A DNA stretch of 22,660 bases from Bacillota bacterium (GTDB taxonomy: Bacteria > Bacillota > Sulfobacillia > JAJZYS01 > JAJYTV01). Within the stretch, counting starts at the first letter, position 1; each line of letters starts with the position of its first letter. The stretch spans positions 1 through 22,660 of the forward strand of contig JAKAPV010000011.1 of the NCBI GenBank assembly GCA_021806845.1, read 5' to 3'. The position numbers and the translations under genes are program-made. Under the pieces are notes generated by a model that did no database searches, was not told the DNA's origin, and saw only the letters and a program-made list of their open reading frames with translations. Shown here piece after piece: positions 15,926-22,660 of the stretch.

Positions 15926-16768
15926 CTACTCGATCAGCGCCGCCGCGAACGGCGGCAGCGCGAAGGCGGCCTCATGCACCTCGGCGGTGTAGTAGCGGGT
16001 GGCAAGCGCGGCGGCGCGCTCCTTCGAGACCTCTCGCGGCAGCGGCTGACCCGCGCCTGCGGTGAAGCTCCAAAAGCCGCTCGGGTAGGTCGGCAGCGGC
16101 GAGAGATAGAGGAGGCGGTGCGGGAAGGAGCTCTGCATGCTTTGCGAGACGCGGCGCACGACGTCGCCGTTCACGAACGGCGACTCTGATTGCGCGCAGA
16201 CGATGCCGCCCGCCCGCAGCGCTTCTTTGCAGGCCGCGTAGAACTCCGGGCTGTAGAGCCCGACGGCCGGGCCGACGGGGTCCGTGGAGTCCACGAGGAT
16301 GACGTCGAAGGAGTTCTTGTGCTCCTTGATGTAGGAAACGCCGTCCTCATGCAGCACCCTGACGCGCGGGTCCGCAAGACCGGATGCCACCTCCGGCAGG
16401 TACTCGCGGCAGACGGCCGTCACGCGCGGGTCGATCTCGCAGAGGACGGCCTCCTCCACTTCCTTGTGCTTCACCACTTCGCGGATCGTGCCGCCGTCGC
16501 CGCCGCCGATCACGAGCACGCGGCGGGGACTCGGGTGCGACATCATCGGGAGGTGCGCAAGCATCTCGTGGTAGACGAACTCGTCCTTCTCGGTCACCTG
16601 GAAGGTGCCGTCCAAGAAGAGTGCCCGCCCGTAGGAGAGGGTGTCGACGACCAAGATCTCCTGAAACTCCGAGACTTCGCGGTGCAGGACCGTCTTCGCC
16701 CTGAGGCCGAGGCGCACGTCCTTGCCCTGGATCTCCTCGATCCAGAGCTCCATCGGCGGCCGCGACAT
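15926..16768 (-). CDS. speE: Spermidine synthase (polyamine aminopropyltransferase)
   Basis: Transfers an aminopropyl group from decarboxylated S-adenosylmethionine to putrescine. 280 aa, close to Bacillus SpeE. Recognisable blocks are the N-terminal beta-domain (LWIEEIQG, TVLHREVSEFQEILVVDT), FLDGTFQVTEKDEFVYHEML (about 51-70), the nucleotide-binding GGGDGG (88-93), the acidic CEIDPRV (110-116) and the catalytic VDSTDPVGPA with Asp160 and Asp163. Near the C-terminus are PTYPSGFWSF and YYTAEVHEAAFALP, as in Bacillus. The ATG shares one base with the pdaD stop (TGATG), so the genes are co-translated; Met6 (MELW) is an alternative start that aligns with the usual N-terminus. No S-adenosylmethionine decarboxylase gene is in this window. 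Confidence 0.95.
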   Translation of the reverse strand: MSRPPMELWIEEIQGKDVRLGLRAKTVLHREVSEFQEILVVDTLSYGRALFLDGTFQVTEKDEFVYHEMLAHLPMMSHPSPRRVLVIGGGDGGTIREVVKHKEVEEAVLCEIDPRVTAVCREYLPEVASGLADPRVRVLHEDGVSYIKEHKNSFDVILVDSTDPVGPAVGLYSPEFYAACKEALRAGGIVCAQSESPFVNGDVVRRVSQSMQSSFPHRLLYLSPLPTYPSGFWSFTAGAGQPLPREVSKERAAALATRYYTAEVHEAAFALPPFAAALIE

Positions 16769-17274
16769 CAGTACCAGAGAGCGGCGGCTGCGAATGCGCA
16801 GCCCATCCGCTCGACGCGGTGATCGACGGACTTGATCTGCACTTCGCGCAGCGCGCGGCCGCGGTGCTCGAACGCCGCCTCGACCATGCGCCGGATCTCC
16901 GCCTCGGCGTCCTGCCGCGTGCAGCGGCCAGAGAACTCCATGATCACGCCATAATCCCCGTCTTCGCCGATCCCTACGCCGATCGCCGCGGCGATCATCT
17001 CGCCCGTGATCTCGCTCTCGATCGCGCCGTAGGCCGTGGGAACGAGGCTCCCCGGCGGGATCTTGAGCTCGTCCACCTGCTGGGCGCCCGGAGGGAGGAT
17101 GGAGGAGACGCGAAGCAGGTTCACATTGCCGATGCCGGCTTCAAGCAGCGCGTTGTCAAACGCGTTGAGCCGGGTCGGTCCCTCCGCCGCGGCGGCAACG
17201 AGGGTGTATTTGCGCGGGGTCTCGAGCAAGGACGGGTAGCTCCCTTCGAAAAAAGTCAACGAGAAGTATAGCAT
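16768..17274 (-). CDS. pdaD: Pyruvoyl-dependent arginine decarboxylase
   Basis: Decarboxylates arginine to agmatine using a pyruvoyl group made by self-cleavage. From ATG 17274 the product is 168 aa (MLYFSLTFFEGSYPSLLETP). Residues 55-62, RVSSILPP, are the conserved processing site; cleavage between Ser57 and Ser58 would turn Ser58 into the pyruvoyl group and give a beta chain of about 57 residues. IGNVNLL before it and the following PTAYGAI, GVIMEFSG and C-terminal GCAFAAAALWY blocks fit the family. The start matches where family members begin, but no good ribosome binding site is close to it; an in-frame GTG at 17346 would add 24 residues. First gene of the polyamine operon, overlapping speE by one base. 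Confidence 0.92.
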   Translation of the reverse strand: MLYFSLTFFEGSYPSLLETPRKYTLVAAAAEGPTRLNAFDNALLEAGIGNVNLLRVSSILPPGAQQVDELKIPPGSLVPTAYGAIESEITGEMIAAAIGVGIGEDGDYGVIMEFSGRCTRQDAEAEIRRMVEAAFEHRGRALREVQIKSVDHRVERMGCAFAAAALWY

Positions 17275-17347
17275 GTAGGGCCCGCGCGCGCCGCGTTCCT
17301 GAGCGGGGTTGGGGTTCGTATTTATCTGGATGCACGCGTCACTCACG

Positions 17348-17391
17348 CGGGGTGCACATCGAGGACGGATGCCTCCGATCGGTGCACCCCG
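17348..17391 (-). promoter_or_regulatory. Long hairpin upstream of pdaD
   Basis: A perfect 10-bp outer stem, CGGGGTGCAC (17348-17357) with GTGCACCCCG (17382-17391). It is extended inside by ATCGAGG against CCTCCGAT with a one-base bulge, leaving a loop of about 7 nt. It ends 73 bp upstream of the preferred pdaD start. There is no U-run after it, so it looks more like a leader structure or an operator than a terminator. Confidence 0.5.
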
Positions 17392-17859
17392 GACGATCTG
17401 GTTTCGGGGTCCACCTCAGGAAGTCACGTGGCGGGCAAACCGTCGCACGCACTTCAAGGCGCATGCTGGACGCGGGCCCGGCAAATGTCGGCATGCGGAT
17501 GCTCAGAGCTGAGCGCCGTCTACCATTAAACCCATGTCGCTCGCGGCGCGCGCGAGCGGCAGGTCCCACGCCATGTGTGACTTTTCGCATATCTTTGCGC
17601 GGACGAAATGAAATGCTTCCTGCACCTCTGTGTGGAGCGACGTGAGTCGCTCCACACCACCACGTTGCTGTCGCAGCGCACCTCGCGGTGTGTCGGCGTT
17701 CGCGACGGCTTGCGCCCCTGTAAGTGCACTCGGGAAGTCCGTCCCGAGTGCACTCTGTTCAGTCACCAAACTTTGCGTTCAGAGCCCTCTGCACGACGAA
17801 GGCCAGGCAACGGGCCATCCCGTGCCAACGGTCGCGGATCCCTTCCGCACCAGCCTCGG
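17392..17859. other. Hairpin-rich intergenic region between the S41-like gene and pdaD
   Basis: No gene is supported. Three strong inverted repeats occur: CGCTCGCG/CGCGAGCG (17538-17545 and 17551-17558), GTGTGGAGCGAC/GTCGCTCCACAC (17630-17641 and 17646-17657, 12 bp, 4-nt loop) and AGTGCACTCGGGA/TCCCGAGTGCACT (17723-17735 and 17742-17754, 13 bp, 6-nt loop). The last lies about 100 nt past the stop of the upstream gene and may be its terminator, although no U-run follows. An 88-codon minus-strand ORF (17503-17769) runs through the hairpins and looks spurious. Confidence 0.55.
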
Positions 17860-19209
17860 TTAGGGCAAGGTGGCGAGCCATTGCACCACCGGGTTCGTGC
17901 CGTGCTGGATGTCCCCGACGGTGAGGTTCAGCGGGATCTGGGCCGGCAGGGTGGCCCGTGCCTTCCCCTTGATTGCCGATACCCAGTTCGAGGATACCTG
18001 GAAGGCGACGTGCAGGACCGGCGTCACATATAGGGCGACGTTGCCCCAGCCCGCGGTTGCCTCGCCGATGGTGCTGCCCACCCGGACGCCGAGGCCCGGG
18101 CCGGTCAGAGCATCGGCCATCATCATCGCAGAGCTGAAGGTACCGTCAGACTGCAGGACGTAGAGTCTGCCATCGAAGGTCGGCGGGATCAGGGGGAGAA
18201 ACGGGGCAAATCCCTGGGGAAAGGCCAGGTTCACGTCCGACGACTCGTACTTCAACGGCAGGTGTTCAAGCCAGGGGGCGATCACGTTCGAGCTACCGCC
18301 GCCGTTCTGCTGGAGATCCAGGACGATGACTGGGCTGCGCTGCGCGGCCACCTCTTGGAAGAAGGCCGACACCGCCTGACGGTAGGAGGCATCGTCGACG
18401 CAGGACGTCAGGACGAAGAAACCGTAGCGCGGTGTGACAAACCAAGTCCAGTTGGTGCTTTGGTGGCCCTGCTGCAGTTCCGCCATAGGGACCTCGAAGC
18501 GTCCATCGAAACCCTCCAAGGCACTCCACTCGGTCTTCAAGAGGCGGCCGACATCGGAGCGCAGCGGAAGTTCCGCCGTGAACGTGCTGCCGTCAGCGCG
18601 CTGCAACCGCAGAGCGACGCGCCCTCTGGGCGACACGAGGCCCAGTCCGCGCAGCGTGGAGTCTGCCCGCAGCTCAACCGCACCGAAGTAGCGCACAAAG
18701 ATCGCGTCACCGGCGATGAGGCTTGTGAGCCGCCGTTGCACCTGTTCCGTGGGTACGCCAGAGATGGCAAGGACCCGGTCTCCGGTCTGCACGGTGGTTG
18801 GCGTATCCGGCAGCCGCATTGTGACAAGTCCGTCGGAGGCCCAGTAGAAGGCAACCGGCAGTGCAGAGGCTCCCGGGTACGAGGCTGCAAACCCATAGAC
18901 AGCCGTGTGCGGGTCATGGAACCACGCCGCCAGGCGCTCCTCGACGTCCACGATCCGCCAGTTTGGCAAAGGGCTGGCCGCGAGGGCTAGCTCCTTGGCG
19001 GCGAAGGTCTTGAAAGCCTCGCGTTTTGCTGCGTTCGCCAGCATCGGGTGGCTTTCGAGCTTCTGGATCACGAACCTCAGTTCCCGCTGCTGGGCAGTCA
19101 CGCGGGCACTTGGCCGGAAAGCACCGAGGGCGCTCTGCAGGGAGCACCCCGAAAGCAATACCGCGCAACCCAAGGCGAGAGCCACCGCCGCCCATCCCTT
19201 GCAACGCAT
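17860..19209 (-). CDS. S41 peptidase-like lipoprotein
   Basis: A probable exported, lipid-anchored protein of 449 aa. The signal sequence (MRCKGWAAVALALGCAVLLSG) ends in the lipobox LLSGC with acyl-accepting Cys22. Residues about 139-153 (VQTGDRVLAISGVP) resemble a PDZ peptide-binding segment. The C-terminal half resembles tail-specific/C-terminal processing proteases: VIVLDLQQNGGGSSNVI (294-310), then SDGTFSSAMMMADAL (354-368), where Ser359 or Ser360 would be the nucleophile, then GEATAGWGN (382-390). The start is chosen because AAGAGGTG lies about 7 nt before ATG 19209 and the signal peptide follows at once. Catalytic activity is not certain, as the dyad lysine could not be assigned. A 12-bp perfect palindrome lies 65 bp upstream. 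It seems to be a single-gene unit. Confidence 0.82.
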   Translation of the reverse strand: MRCKGWAAVALALGCAVLLSGCSLQSALGAFRPSARVTAQQRELRFVIQKLESHPMLANAAKREAFKTFAAKELALAASPLPNWRIVDVEERLAAWFHDPHTAVYGFAASYPGASALPVAFYWASDGLVTMRLPDTPTTVQTGDRVLAISGVPTEQVQRRLTSLIAGDAIFVRYFGAVELRADSTLRGLGLVSPRGRVALRLQRADGSTFTAELPLRSDVGRLLKTEWSALEGFDGRFEVPMAELQQGHQSTNWTWFVTPRYGFFVLTSCVDDASYRQAVSAFFQEVAAQRSPVIVLDLQQNGGGSSNVIAPWLEHLPLKYESSDVNLAFPQGFAPFLPLIPPTFDGRLYVLQSDGTFSSAMMMADALTGPGLGVRVGSTIGEATAGWGNVALYVTPVLHVAFQVSSNWVSAIKGKARATLPAQIPLNLTVGDIQHGTNPVVQWLATLP

Positions 19210-19599
19210 GTCCGCACACCTCTTCGCTACCCGGGCACAGTGCGCAATCGATGGGGCTGCGCGACCGGGCAAATGACAAGCTTGTCCCTCTGGTCACATG
19301 ACCTTCCAAACCCGGGAGTGGTTGCAGGGGGTCGTTCACCGGACCCCGTCGGGGCTAGGGGAGCCGCCGTTGATGCTGGCCTCTTCGGGAGGTTCGCTGT
19401 GCTCCAAGAATTTCCTGCGATGCGGTTCGCCCTCACTTGTCCTCGTCAATTTACCGTTGGAACTGTTGAAGATGCTCGGCTAGGGGGCGAAGCCTTAAGT
19501 ACTATTCATGAATAATGTGAAGAGTTGTGGTTTCCGTTTGCATTCTGCGCAATGAAGTTCTGCCTGTTACGGAAGTGCATGGTCCTTAAAAGCAACCAT
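19210..19599. other. Intergenic region upstream of the S41-like lipoprotein
   Basis: No gene is supported. A perfect 12-bp palindrome, GACAAGCTTGTC (19275-19286), lies upstream of the lipoprotein gene and could be a regulator site or chance. No convincing promoter pair was found. The right part is AT-richer and leads into the end of the broken vapC. Confidence 0.45.
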
Positions 19600-20014
19600 T
19601 TGCGCAAGGATGTCCTACCTACAGGTGCCAATTTGTGGGAAAAGTCACACCATGAAGCGCACCGCTCCTCAGCGCGCTGCGCGAGGAGTACACGACGCCA
19701 GATGGATCGCCTCAAGCCCACGCAGCACTTTCGCTTTCGCAAGCTCGGCGGCCCAGTTCTACGAGGGCCTGTGTCATGTTCACCACCGCAAAGAGCTGCC
19801 ATTCCGCGCGGAACACGGCAACTGCGGCAGCCCGTTCCTCCTCCTCGATTCTCCCGAGCCTAGCAGCCGCCGCCAAGGCCGCCCGCGTTTCGGCGTATGC
19901 GACGCGGGACGCCGCCACGGCCTCTGCCGCCGAAACCGCTTCATTCACGCTGTCCGAGCCGTCCTCGGCAACATAGAGTTTGACGAGGGCGCTTGTGTCG
20001 AGATAGAGGATCAT
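19600..20014 (-). pseudogene. vapC: VapC-type PIN-domain toxin, frameshifted
   Basis: The first about 80 residues (MILYLDTSALVKLYVAEDGS, ASRVAYAETRAAL) are a normal VapC start, with catalytic Asp6 and the Glu of AYAETRA. The open frame then runs out at codon 100. Family-like sequence continues in a second frame (LAKAKVLRGLEAIHLAS, equivalent to the usual LRGYDAVHLA block but with Glu for the catalytic Asp) and then in a third (VLLAQRAEE and DFSHKLAPVGR, equivalent to the LLAQRA and TFDRRLA end). Two frameshifts separate the N- and C-terminal catalytic acids, so an active PIN RNase is unlikely. The start codon overlaps the antitoxin stop (ATGA), the usual toxin-antitoxin layout. The 3' limit is approximate. 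Confidence 0.8.
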
Positions 20015-20274
20015 CTCCGCATGTCAGCCACGAGGTCCGAGACGTTCCCTCCGCGCACCTGCGCCGGCCGCGTGCAGCCGCGCGGCTTGCCGGATCCCCG
20101 ATCCACCACGCCTTCCGCTTCCAGCGCCGCCAGCGCGGGGGCGCTTCCAGACACCGGCAACATGCGTGCAACGGGTGCGCCACGGTCGGTGATCAAGAGG
20201 GCTTCGCCAGCGCGAATGCGACGAAGGTATCCTGCCAAGCCCTCGCGCAGATCTCGTACAGACACATGTTCCAC
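20011..20274 (-). CDS. Phd/YefM-type antitoxin
   Basis: An 87-residue antitoxin-like protein. Starting at GTG 20274 it reads VEHVSVRDLREGLAGYLRR, then RAGEALLITDRGAPVARMLP, the DNA-binding core of the Phd/YefM fold, followed by a C-terminal region expected to wrap the toxin. The GTG is preferred because AGAGGTGAG lies about 4-7 nt upstream; an upstream ATG (20298) in the same frame has no ribosome binding site. It overlaps the vapC start by 4 nt. Members normally repress their own operon and neutralise the toxin. Here the toxin gene is broken, so the antitoxin may be free to drift, or may still neutralise related toxins elsewhere. Confidence 0.85.
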   Translation of the reverse strand: MEHVSVRDLREGLAGYLRRIRAGEALLITDRGAPVARMLPVSGSAPALAALEAEGVVDRGSGKPRGCTRPAQVRGGNVSDLVADMRR

Positions 20275-20319
20275 AAAACTCACCTCTTGTGTACACATCG
20301 TAGCGTCAGCGTACGCGCG

Positions 20320-20631
20320 TCACACGACCTCAATCCATTCACCGGCCAACTGCGGATCCATTGCGCGCAAGCCGCGTCGCCCCGCACGGGAGCAATGCGG
20401 CAACACCAGGCGGATCCGCGGCTCCAGGCAGCGATCAGGCAGGTCGGATCCCTCTATCTCTACCAACTTGAGCCCCAGGGCGCGAAGTTCTTCGGCGACC
20501 TCCTCCAGATCGTCTACCGCAGGCTCGCAAACCTTGCCGTTCACGCGCGGCTCGCCCGCGAGTGCGTCCACGGACAAATCAGGGTGGAGTGGCAGCACAA
20601 TGCTCAGTTCTCGCGACGAGGTGCTCGTCAC
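20320..20631 (-). CDS. Hypothetical protein, unrecognised
   Basis: An ORF of up to 103 codons ending 45 bp before the antitoxin gene. The central part (LSVDALAGEPRVNGKVCEPA, then DDLEEVAEELRALGLKLVEI) looks protein-like: regularly spaced acidic and hydrophobic residues, probably one amphipathic helix and a strand. No clear ribosome binding site precedes GTG 20631 or the internal starts, and the 5' end overlaps the plus-strand remnant beginning at 20600, so the true start is unknown and the gene may itself be a fragment. No domain was recognised. Confidence 0.35.
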   Translation of the reverse strand: MTSTSSRELSIVLPLHPDLSVDALAGEPRVNGKVCEPAVDDLEEVAEELRALGLKLVEIEGSDLPDRCLEPRIRLVLPHCSRAGRRGLRAMDPQLAGEWIEVV

Positions 20632-21000
20632 AATCGTCAGGCGCCTTGGCTACGTCTCGCGCGTCGGACTCGAGCGCAACTACTTCCGCTTCGAAAGGAC
20701 GGCCCTAAGGGCGCTCGCGAGACCGACGGAACGCGGCCACCTGAAGCGCACGATCCGCCAGGGCCCGGCGATCTACCACGTCGAGAGGCGGGAAGCCCAG
20801 GCGGAGCACACAGGGCGGCCGTGTCCGACGCGATCCTCCTCCTCAGACCAGAGCGATGGAAGCTCGAGGTTTCCGTGGTCGGGACGCGCGCGAAGGCGGA
20901 CGCCTTACGCATGCGCAGCGACCGGCTCCTGTGGCTCGAGGTGGAGCACAGAAGCCACGGCAAGGCACTGACGAAGATCGCGGCATACCGGGAGTCCTGC
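20600..21000 (+). pseudogene. Replication-relaxation-like protein, frameshifted and truncated
   Basis: Frame 1 from ATG 20600 reads MLSSRDEVLVTIVRRLGYVS, then FRFERTALRALARPTERGHL, resembling the N-terminal winged helix of replication-relaxation-type proteins from plasmids and integrated elements. Near 20810 the sense switches frame: AVSDAILLLRPERWKLEVSV, then MRSDRLLWLEVEHRSHGKAL and KIAAYRES follow, matching the family pattern of a central D-A-x-L block and a W-L-E-V-(E/D) strand ending in K-x-x-x-Y. A single frameshift therefore breaks the gene, and the C-terminus runs into a minus-strand HTH gene instead of ending normally. Family assignment is from motif memory; the frameshift and collinearity are seen directly. 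Confidence 0.5.
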
Positions 21001-21080
21001 CGGCGGAACTGTCTAACGCGCTCGCGTGACACGCCAAATCTGCGGCCGATCTCTCCGCCGGTCACAAGCTCGTCGCTCAT
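20985..21080 (-). pseudogene. Truncated helix-turn-helix protein
   Basis: The first about 30 residues, MSDELVTGGEIGRRFGVSRE, then RVRQFRRQ, form a clear HTH of the kind that opens small excisionase or replication-associated regulators. After about codon 33 the reading becomes the antisense of the plus-strand remnant and is rich in Ser, Arg and Cys, so the open frame to 20637 is a chance extension. The ATG overlaps the stop of the 104-aa gene upstream by 4 nt (ATGA), showing the two were co-translated before the truncation. A functional mini-HTH protein cannot be excluded. Confidence 0.6.
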
Positions 21081-21391
21081 CCCAGAGCCGCGGCCTCTTC
21101 GTGTTCCTCCTCGACCTGCATGCCGACAAGAGGCGCGTGGCCGTTCACGCCAGCCGAACGGAGCGCCTGGACGAACAGCGCGGTGGCACGCGTCGCCGCT
21201 TGATAGGCATCCTCGGCATCGAGACAGAAGGTGGCGCCTACCGTGCCGGCGCCGGAGTCCTCGCTCGCCGCAGGAGCCGCGAGTTGCTGCCGCGTCTGCA
21301 GATCCTCGAGGGCTATAAGCAGGCGGTCGCTCGTCTCCCCGTCAGGCGACAGGACGCCCACCCGGGCGTCCAAATGCACCGTGAACTCCAT
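21077..21391 (-). CDS. Uncharacterised 104-aa protein
   Basis: Starts at ATG 21391 (MEFTVHLDARVGVLSPDGET); AAGGAG lies 9 nt upstream, whereas the nearer upstream ATG directly touches the purine tract. The N-terminus is beta-rich (FTVHLDARVGVL). A second segment, TVGATFCLDAEDAYQAATRA then TALFVQALRSAG, looks like a strand followed by an amphipathic helix. The tail is acidic (EVEEEHEEAA-like). There is no signal peptide or membrane segment, so it is probably cytoplasmic. It overlaps the truncated HTH gene by 4 nt, suggesting a former two-gene unit. I do not recognise the family; the neighbours suggest an integrated-element gene. Confidence 0.65.
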   Translation of the reverse strand: MEFTVHLDARVGVLSPDGETSDRLLIALEDLQTRQQLAAPAASEDSGAGTVGATFCLDAEDAYQAATRATALFVQALRSAGVNGHAPLVGMQVEEEHEEAAALG

Positions 21392-21512
21392 GCCGCTCAT
21401 CTCCTTCCCTTCGGCGGCCATTGAAAGCCGTACCTGCGCATCCGCGAGATCACATTCTTGAGCGCCCTGTGATCCGATGCCGCAGTTCTCCGCCACAGGC
21501 GTCCGCCGATGG

Positions 21513-22660
21513 TCAGACGCCGCTCGGCTTATCGTGCGAGAGCCTGTGCCCGTGGCTCGATACGCCTTGGCTGAGGCGCCCGAGGTGCTGAGGGCTGCGC
21601 TGCTGACGCCGGAGTTCCTGCATCGAAGAGAGGCCGCTTGGGCGCAGCACGCTGGCAGCGGGAATGATCCCCTGCTGCTGCATGGCGGCGCGCAGGCGCT
21701 CCTGCGCGGCGGCCGGGATGACGATCCAACGGTCCCCGAGCAGTTCCACAAGTTCCTTGCGCACGGCGGGGATGGCTGCGACGCGGGTCCGCATCTCGTG
21801 GGTGTCGCACGCGATCAAGGCCACCTCGAGGAACTGCACGGTCCCGACATCGCACAGCCATTCCTCGAGGCGGAACGCAACCGGCTGCGGCAGCCCGTCC
21901 TGCGCGATCTCCGCAAAGAATCCGCGGATCTCCCCAGCGCTCGTTCCCTCGCTGGCCGCGAGCGCGACGAGGCCCTGCTCGATGCGGTAGGTCGTGACGA
22001 CGTCGACCTTTACCGGCCGGGCATAGCACTCAAGCCGCGCCTGCAGTTCCGGTGCGGCGTAGTCCGTGAGGAGGAGGTCGCCGCTCGGCAGGATGCGCGC
22101 CTTGCCCTCGAGCGGGAGCGACGGCAGCGGCCGGCCGGCGACCATCGCCGCGCCGGAGGGGCTGAGGCGGACCGCGGGCTCGCCGTCGATCATCGCCGCC
22201 TCGATGAGCCCGAGCTCCCCCGCCGCGAGCAGGCAGTTCCCTGCGGCCTGCCGCGCTTCGACGCTGCGCACGCGGAGGGGGACCGAGAATACGTCATCGA
22301 GCCAGCGCAGCGGCGTCAGCCAGATCTTCTCGTCCAGCAGGCGGAAGAGCGCCAGCGCCGCAATCTCCCGGTTGATCAGGAGCTCGATCAGCGAGAAGAC
22401 GCTGGAGCGCCAGAGTTCGTCCCTGCCAGCCCTCTGGACGGCCGCCTGCCAACCTGGCGCAGCGACGAGAGAGCCCAGCCGAACATCGAGGAGCCCGGTG
22501 GCGAGCCCCGTCCAGAGCAGCATCCCGACGTCGCGGCCATCCTCCGACCAGGGAAGCGTGCTGTCCCGCGCGGCAGGCGCTGCCAGCGTCCGCACGATCT
22601 GCCCCCAGGCGGGCGAGGCCGAAGAAAATGCAAGAGAGCCGCGCACGGCGTAGATCGGAA
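21513..22660 (-). CDS. Helicase-associated (XPB/Ssl2 C-terminal-like) protein, 3' part
   Basis: The gene enters from the right edge: the frame stays open through the last base, so the in-frame GTG at 22646 is probably not the start. The visible 381 residues include a helical N-terminal part (LLWTGLATGLLDVRLG, SLIELLINREIAALALFRLL). From about residue 190 comes a region typical of the helicase-associated domain found in Firmicute partners of XPB-like helicases: ARILPSGDLLLTDYAAPEL, VVTTYRIEQGLVALAASEG, PVAFRLEEWL, LIACDTHEM, DRWIVIPAAAQERLRAAM and QQGIIP. No helicase Walker motifs are visible in this part. The last about 40 residues are Gln-, Arg- and Ser-rich and probably disordered. A role with a DNA repair or replication helicase is inferred from the family only. 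Confidence 0.75.
   Translation of the reverse strand, partial: PIYAVRGSLAFSSASPAWGQIVRTLAAPAARDSTLPWSEDGRDVGMLLWTGLATGLLDVRLGSLVAAPGWQAAVQRAGRDELWRSSVFSLIELLINREIAALALFRLLDEKIWLTPLRWLDDVFSVPLRVRSVEARQAAGNCLLAAGELGLIEAAMIDGEPAVRLSPSGAAMVAGRPLPSLPLEGKARILPSGDLLLTDYAAPELQARLECYARPVKVDVVTTYRIEQGLVALAASEGTSAGEIRGFFAEIAQDGLPQPVAFRLEEWLCDVGTVQFLEVALIACDTHEMRTRVAAIPAVRKELVELLGDRWIVIPAAAQERLRAAMQQQGIIPAASVLRPSGLSSMQELRRQQRSPQHLGRLSQGVSSHGHRLSHDKPSGV

Noticed and set aside
17555..17575. T-box-like TGGGACC on the minus strand ahead of a hairpin
   Set aside because: The variable base would require a C discriminator, not expected for tRNA-Arg; no specifier stem or full T-box consensus was found and no U-run follows the hairpin.
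17503..17769. 88-codon minus-strand ORF upstream of pdaD
   Set aside because: It passes through both strong hairpins, starts at a GTG without a ribosome binding site, and shows no recognisable sequence.
20637..21080. 147-codon minus-strand ORF as a full-length regulator
   Set aside because: Only the first about 33 codons look like protein (HTH); the rest is antisense to the plus-strand remnant.

Overview
The window looks like a GC-rich chromosome of a Bacilli-type Firmicute, perhaps a thermophile or acidophile near the Alicyclobacillus/Kyrpidia group. This rests on gene content and order: speE-speB-argS-rpoE-pyrG, with rpoE encoding the Firmicute-specific RNA polymerase delta subunit. It also fits the Bacillus-like promoter ahead of pyrG and the large SLH-domain surface proteins. 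No rRNA, tRNA or CRISPR was seen. Nearly all intact genes lie on the minus strand, so the biological order runs from right to left.

Region 1 (1-10432) is a tandem array of exported surface proteins. Three complete genes (960, 1017 and 919 aa) and the start of a fourth share a signal peptide, SLH modules and a long chain of Ig-like (Big/invasin-like) beta domains. Each has its own ribosome binding site, and each complete gene ends in a hairpin. Between the second and third complete genes lie the decayed 3' end of another family member and an internally deleted IS110-family transposase, so the array has been growing and shrinking.

Region 2 (about 11.0-17.3 kb) is housekeeping. In transcription order it holds pdaD, speE, speB and argS, tightly packed or overlapping, then rpoE and pyrG. 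The first three make a complete arginine to agmatine to putrescine to spermidine route, and argS uses the same amino acid. A good sigma-A promoter for pyrG begins on the rpoE stop codon and lies inside the arms of the rpoE terminator. Its predicted transcript starts GGGC, as in the CTP-sensing pyrG genes of Bacillus. The ArgRS has an unusual HIGH motif. A hairpin-rich stretch of roughly 500 bp precedes pdaD.

Region 3 (17.8-22.66 kb) is accessory. It holds an S41-like lipoprotein and a Phd-type antitoxin overlapping a frameshifted VapC toxin. Next come a small unrecognised ORF, a frameshifted plus-strand remnant resembling replication-relaxation proteins, and a truncated helix-turn-helix gene overlapping an unknown 104-aa gene. 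The window ends in a helicase-associated (XPB/Ssl2 C-terminal-like) protein. The middle of this region looks like the remains of an integrated element.

No wholly new system could be established. The best leads are the surface-protein array, the nested pyrG promoter/terminator, the arginine-node operon with its structured upstream region, and the degenerate element near 20-21 kb.
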